From Bosea sp. F3-2 (GTDB lineage Bacteria > Pseudomonadota > Alphaproteobacteria > Rhizobiales > Beijerinckiaceae): a DNA stretch of 64,000 nucleotides. The translations under genes and the position numbers were made by a program. Position 1 is the first letter of the stretch. Each line of letters opens with the position of its first letter. Under the pieces are notes generated by a model. The model searched no databases. It was not told the origin of the DNA and saw nothing but the letters and a program-made list of their open reading frames with translations. This document shows, piece by piece, positions 62,847 through 64,000 of the stretch. The stretch lies in the NCBI RefSeq assembly GCF_008253865.1, contig NZ_CP042331.1, positions 4,739,501 to 4,803,500 on the forward strand, given 5' to 3'.

Positions 62847-64000
62847 TCAGCCTTTCATGTTGGAGATGGCGAGCGCCCAGCGCCGGTCGAAGCTGGTCCG
62901 GTCCGCGAGCTGGGCGAGCGCGCCGAGATGGGGCGAGGCTATCTCGGCGTCATCGACCGCGTAGACCTCGACATCCGGCACCCAGAGCGAGGGGGAGCCC
63001 GCCATCCTGAGCTTGAGGCAGAGATCGAGACCTTTCTCCGCCGTGGTGAAGTAGTTGCGCGCAAAGCCGCCGACCTCGACGAAGGCGGCACGCGAGAGCA
63101 CGCAGCATTCGCTTGCGCCGGCAGCGACCTCCATCGGGCCGAGATTGCCGACCGCCTCCAGCGGGTAGCCGACGAAACGGTTGGCGATGCGCCGGCTCGT
63201 ACCCTCGCCCTCCAGCCAGGCGCCGGCCCAGCGGATCGAATCGTCCTCGAACAACAGGGTCGGGCTCGCGACGCATTGGCCGCCGCGGGCGCGATAGGCG
63301 CGTTCGAGCCGGCCGAGCCAGCCGGGCATGCGGATCTGCGCCGCGCCCGAGAGCAGCGCGACCGTCTGGAAGCGACAGGCGCGGACACCGGCCTCCAGCG
63401 CATCGCAGGCATCCTCGACGCCTTCGACGGCGACGAGGCGCACCGAGAGCCCGTAGAAGCGGGCCAGCCGGCGGGCTTCGGCGCCGACGCGGTCGAAGCT
63501 TTCGGACGGTGCCGCCAGCACGATCGGCAGCGGCCTGACCTCCGGGTCCATCGCCATCAGTGCAAACAACGCCGAAATTTCGCGGTGGCGGTGATCGAAG
63601 CCGATGACGAGGCCGAGCGGGGCTTCCGGATCGAAGGGGCCGACATCGAGGTTTTCGACGGCGCGCGGCGGCGCGATCTCGGCCGCCTGCAGGGCCGGCG
63701 CGATCTGGCGCTCGACGACGGCGTTCGCTGTCGAGGAACGCGGGTCGAGCAGGCCGAGGATGCGCTCCAGCGCCCGGCGGGCCTGGCCGCGATTGGGTTC
63801 GAGCGGCAGAAAGGCAGGGCCGGTGCCCTGGACCTCGAAAGCGAGGTGGAGTGGCTGTCCGGGCTCCGGCACGAGCTTGGGCGCGAAGACGATGAAGCCA
63901 TGGCTGTTGCGGCGCGAGGCGAGGGCCGGGCCGAAGCGCGGGTCCTCCATGAAGGCCGCCGTGACGTCCGGCCGCTGCACACGCGTCCAGAGCCGGTCGA
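62847..64000 (-). CDS. glycosyltransferase family 2-like protein, C-terminal part (5' end outside window)
   Basis: The frame is open to the right edge: residues DRLWTRVQRPDV precede the GTG at 63980, so that codon is internal and at least 384 residues are present. The first about 110 residues form a sugar-binding-like beta region. From about residue 125 a glycosyltransferase-like fold follows (LGLVIGFDHRHREISALFALMAM, LGRLERAYRARGGQCVASPTLLFEDDSIRWAG, ASECCVLSRAAFVEVGGF, EKGLDLCLKLRMAG). These blocks match the acceptor half of O-antigen GT2 enzymes. It lies 2 bp before the GT4 gene in the same operon. Confidence 0.75.
   Translation of the reverse strand, partial: DRLWTRVQRPDVTAAFMEDPRFGPALASRRNSHGFIVFAPKLVPEPGQPLHLAFEVQGTGPAFLPLEPNRGQARRALERILGLLDPRSSTANAVVERQIAPALQAAEIAPPRAVENLDVGPFDPEAPLGLVIGFDHRHREISALFALMAMDPEVRPLPIVLAAPSESFDRVGAEARRLARFYGLSVRLVAVEGVEDACDALEAGVRACRFQTVALLSGAAQIRMPGWLGRLERAYRARGGQCVASPTLLFEDDSIRWAGAWLEGEGTSRRIANRFVGYPLEAVGNLGPMEVAAGASECCVLSRAAFVEVGGFARNYFTTAEKGLDLCLKLRMAGSPSLWVPDVEVYAVDDAEIASPHLGALAQLADRTSFDRRWALAISNMKG

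Overview
The window is a high-GC chromosomal segment, about 55 genes dense, from an alphaproteobacterium. Its genes and repeats point to Hyphomicrobiales (Rhizobiales), and a Bosea-like organism is my best guess. The signs are many periplasmic binding-protein ABC importers, a minCDE operon with CtrA-like sites, an RTX-type secreted nuclease, and short palindromic intergenic repeats of the kinds common in that order. This placement is inference, because no rRNA or other marker is present. I saw no tRNA, rRNA, CRISPR array or intact insertion sequence.

Layout. 1-5.4 kb: a carbohydrate ABC importer (binding-protein tail and two permeases), then a b561-type membrane cytochrome, a gluconolactonase-like protein and a beta-propeller protein. 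5.4-6.3 kb: a long, partly AT-rich control region. 6.3-12.6 kb: a giant secreted nuclease/5'-nucleotidase with RTX repeats, whose frame is cut by a single in-frame TAG, closed by a clear terminator. 12.8-18.6 kb: a LacI regulator and a PotABCD/PhnSTUV-type importer ending in a phosphodiesterase. 18.8-24.2 kb: a DeoR regulator divergent from a LOG-family protein and a second importer of that class. 24.5-26.2 kb: a citrulline/arginine-type hydrolase (ctlX), apparently frameshifted at its start, with a short upstream ORF and a divergent AsnC regulator.

26.3-33.5 kb (minus strand): a MalFGK-type importer with an L-idonate-5-dehydrogenase-like enzyme and a succinate-semialdehyde dehydrogenase, headed by what looks like a truncated hydroxyacid dehydrogenase. 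33.7-43.1 kb: a catabolic island. Six tightly packed minus-strand genes (GntR, VOC, enolase-superfamily, SDR, GldA-like, shikimate-dehydrogenase-like) diverge from a two-subunit transketolase. A decayed ABC ATPase and an SLC13-type anion transporter follow. No described pathway fits this set clearly, which makes it the best candidate for something new here.

43.2-48.5 kb: phosphatase, LysR, pyruvate kinase, AraC and MFS genes. 48.6-50.5 kb: minCDE. 50.5-56.8 kb: a hydroxamate-siderophore-type importer (FhuB and FhuD on minus, an FhuC-like ATPase on plus) with a remnant of a TonB-dependent receptor between them, then an ABC exporter. 56.8-64 kb (minus): a surface-polysaccharide cluster with glycosyltransferases, two paralogous pyruvyltransferase-like proteins and a secreted propeller protein.

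Several loci show recent decay: the amber codon at 7024, the ctlX frameshift, a dehydrogenase fragment, an ABC ATPase fragment and a receptor fragment. Residue numbers were counted by hand from the translations and may be off by one or two.
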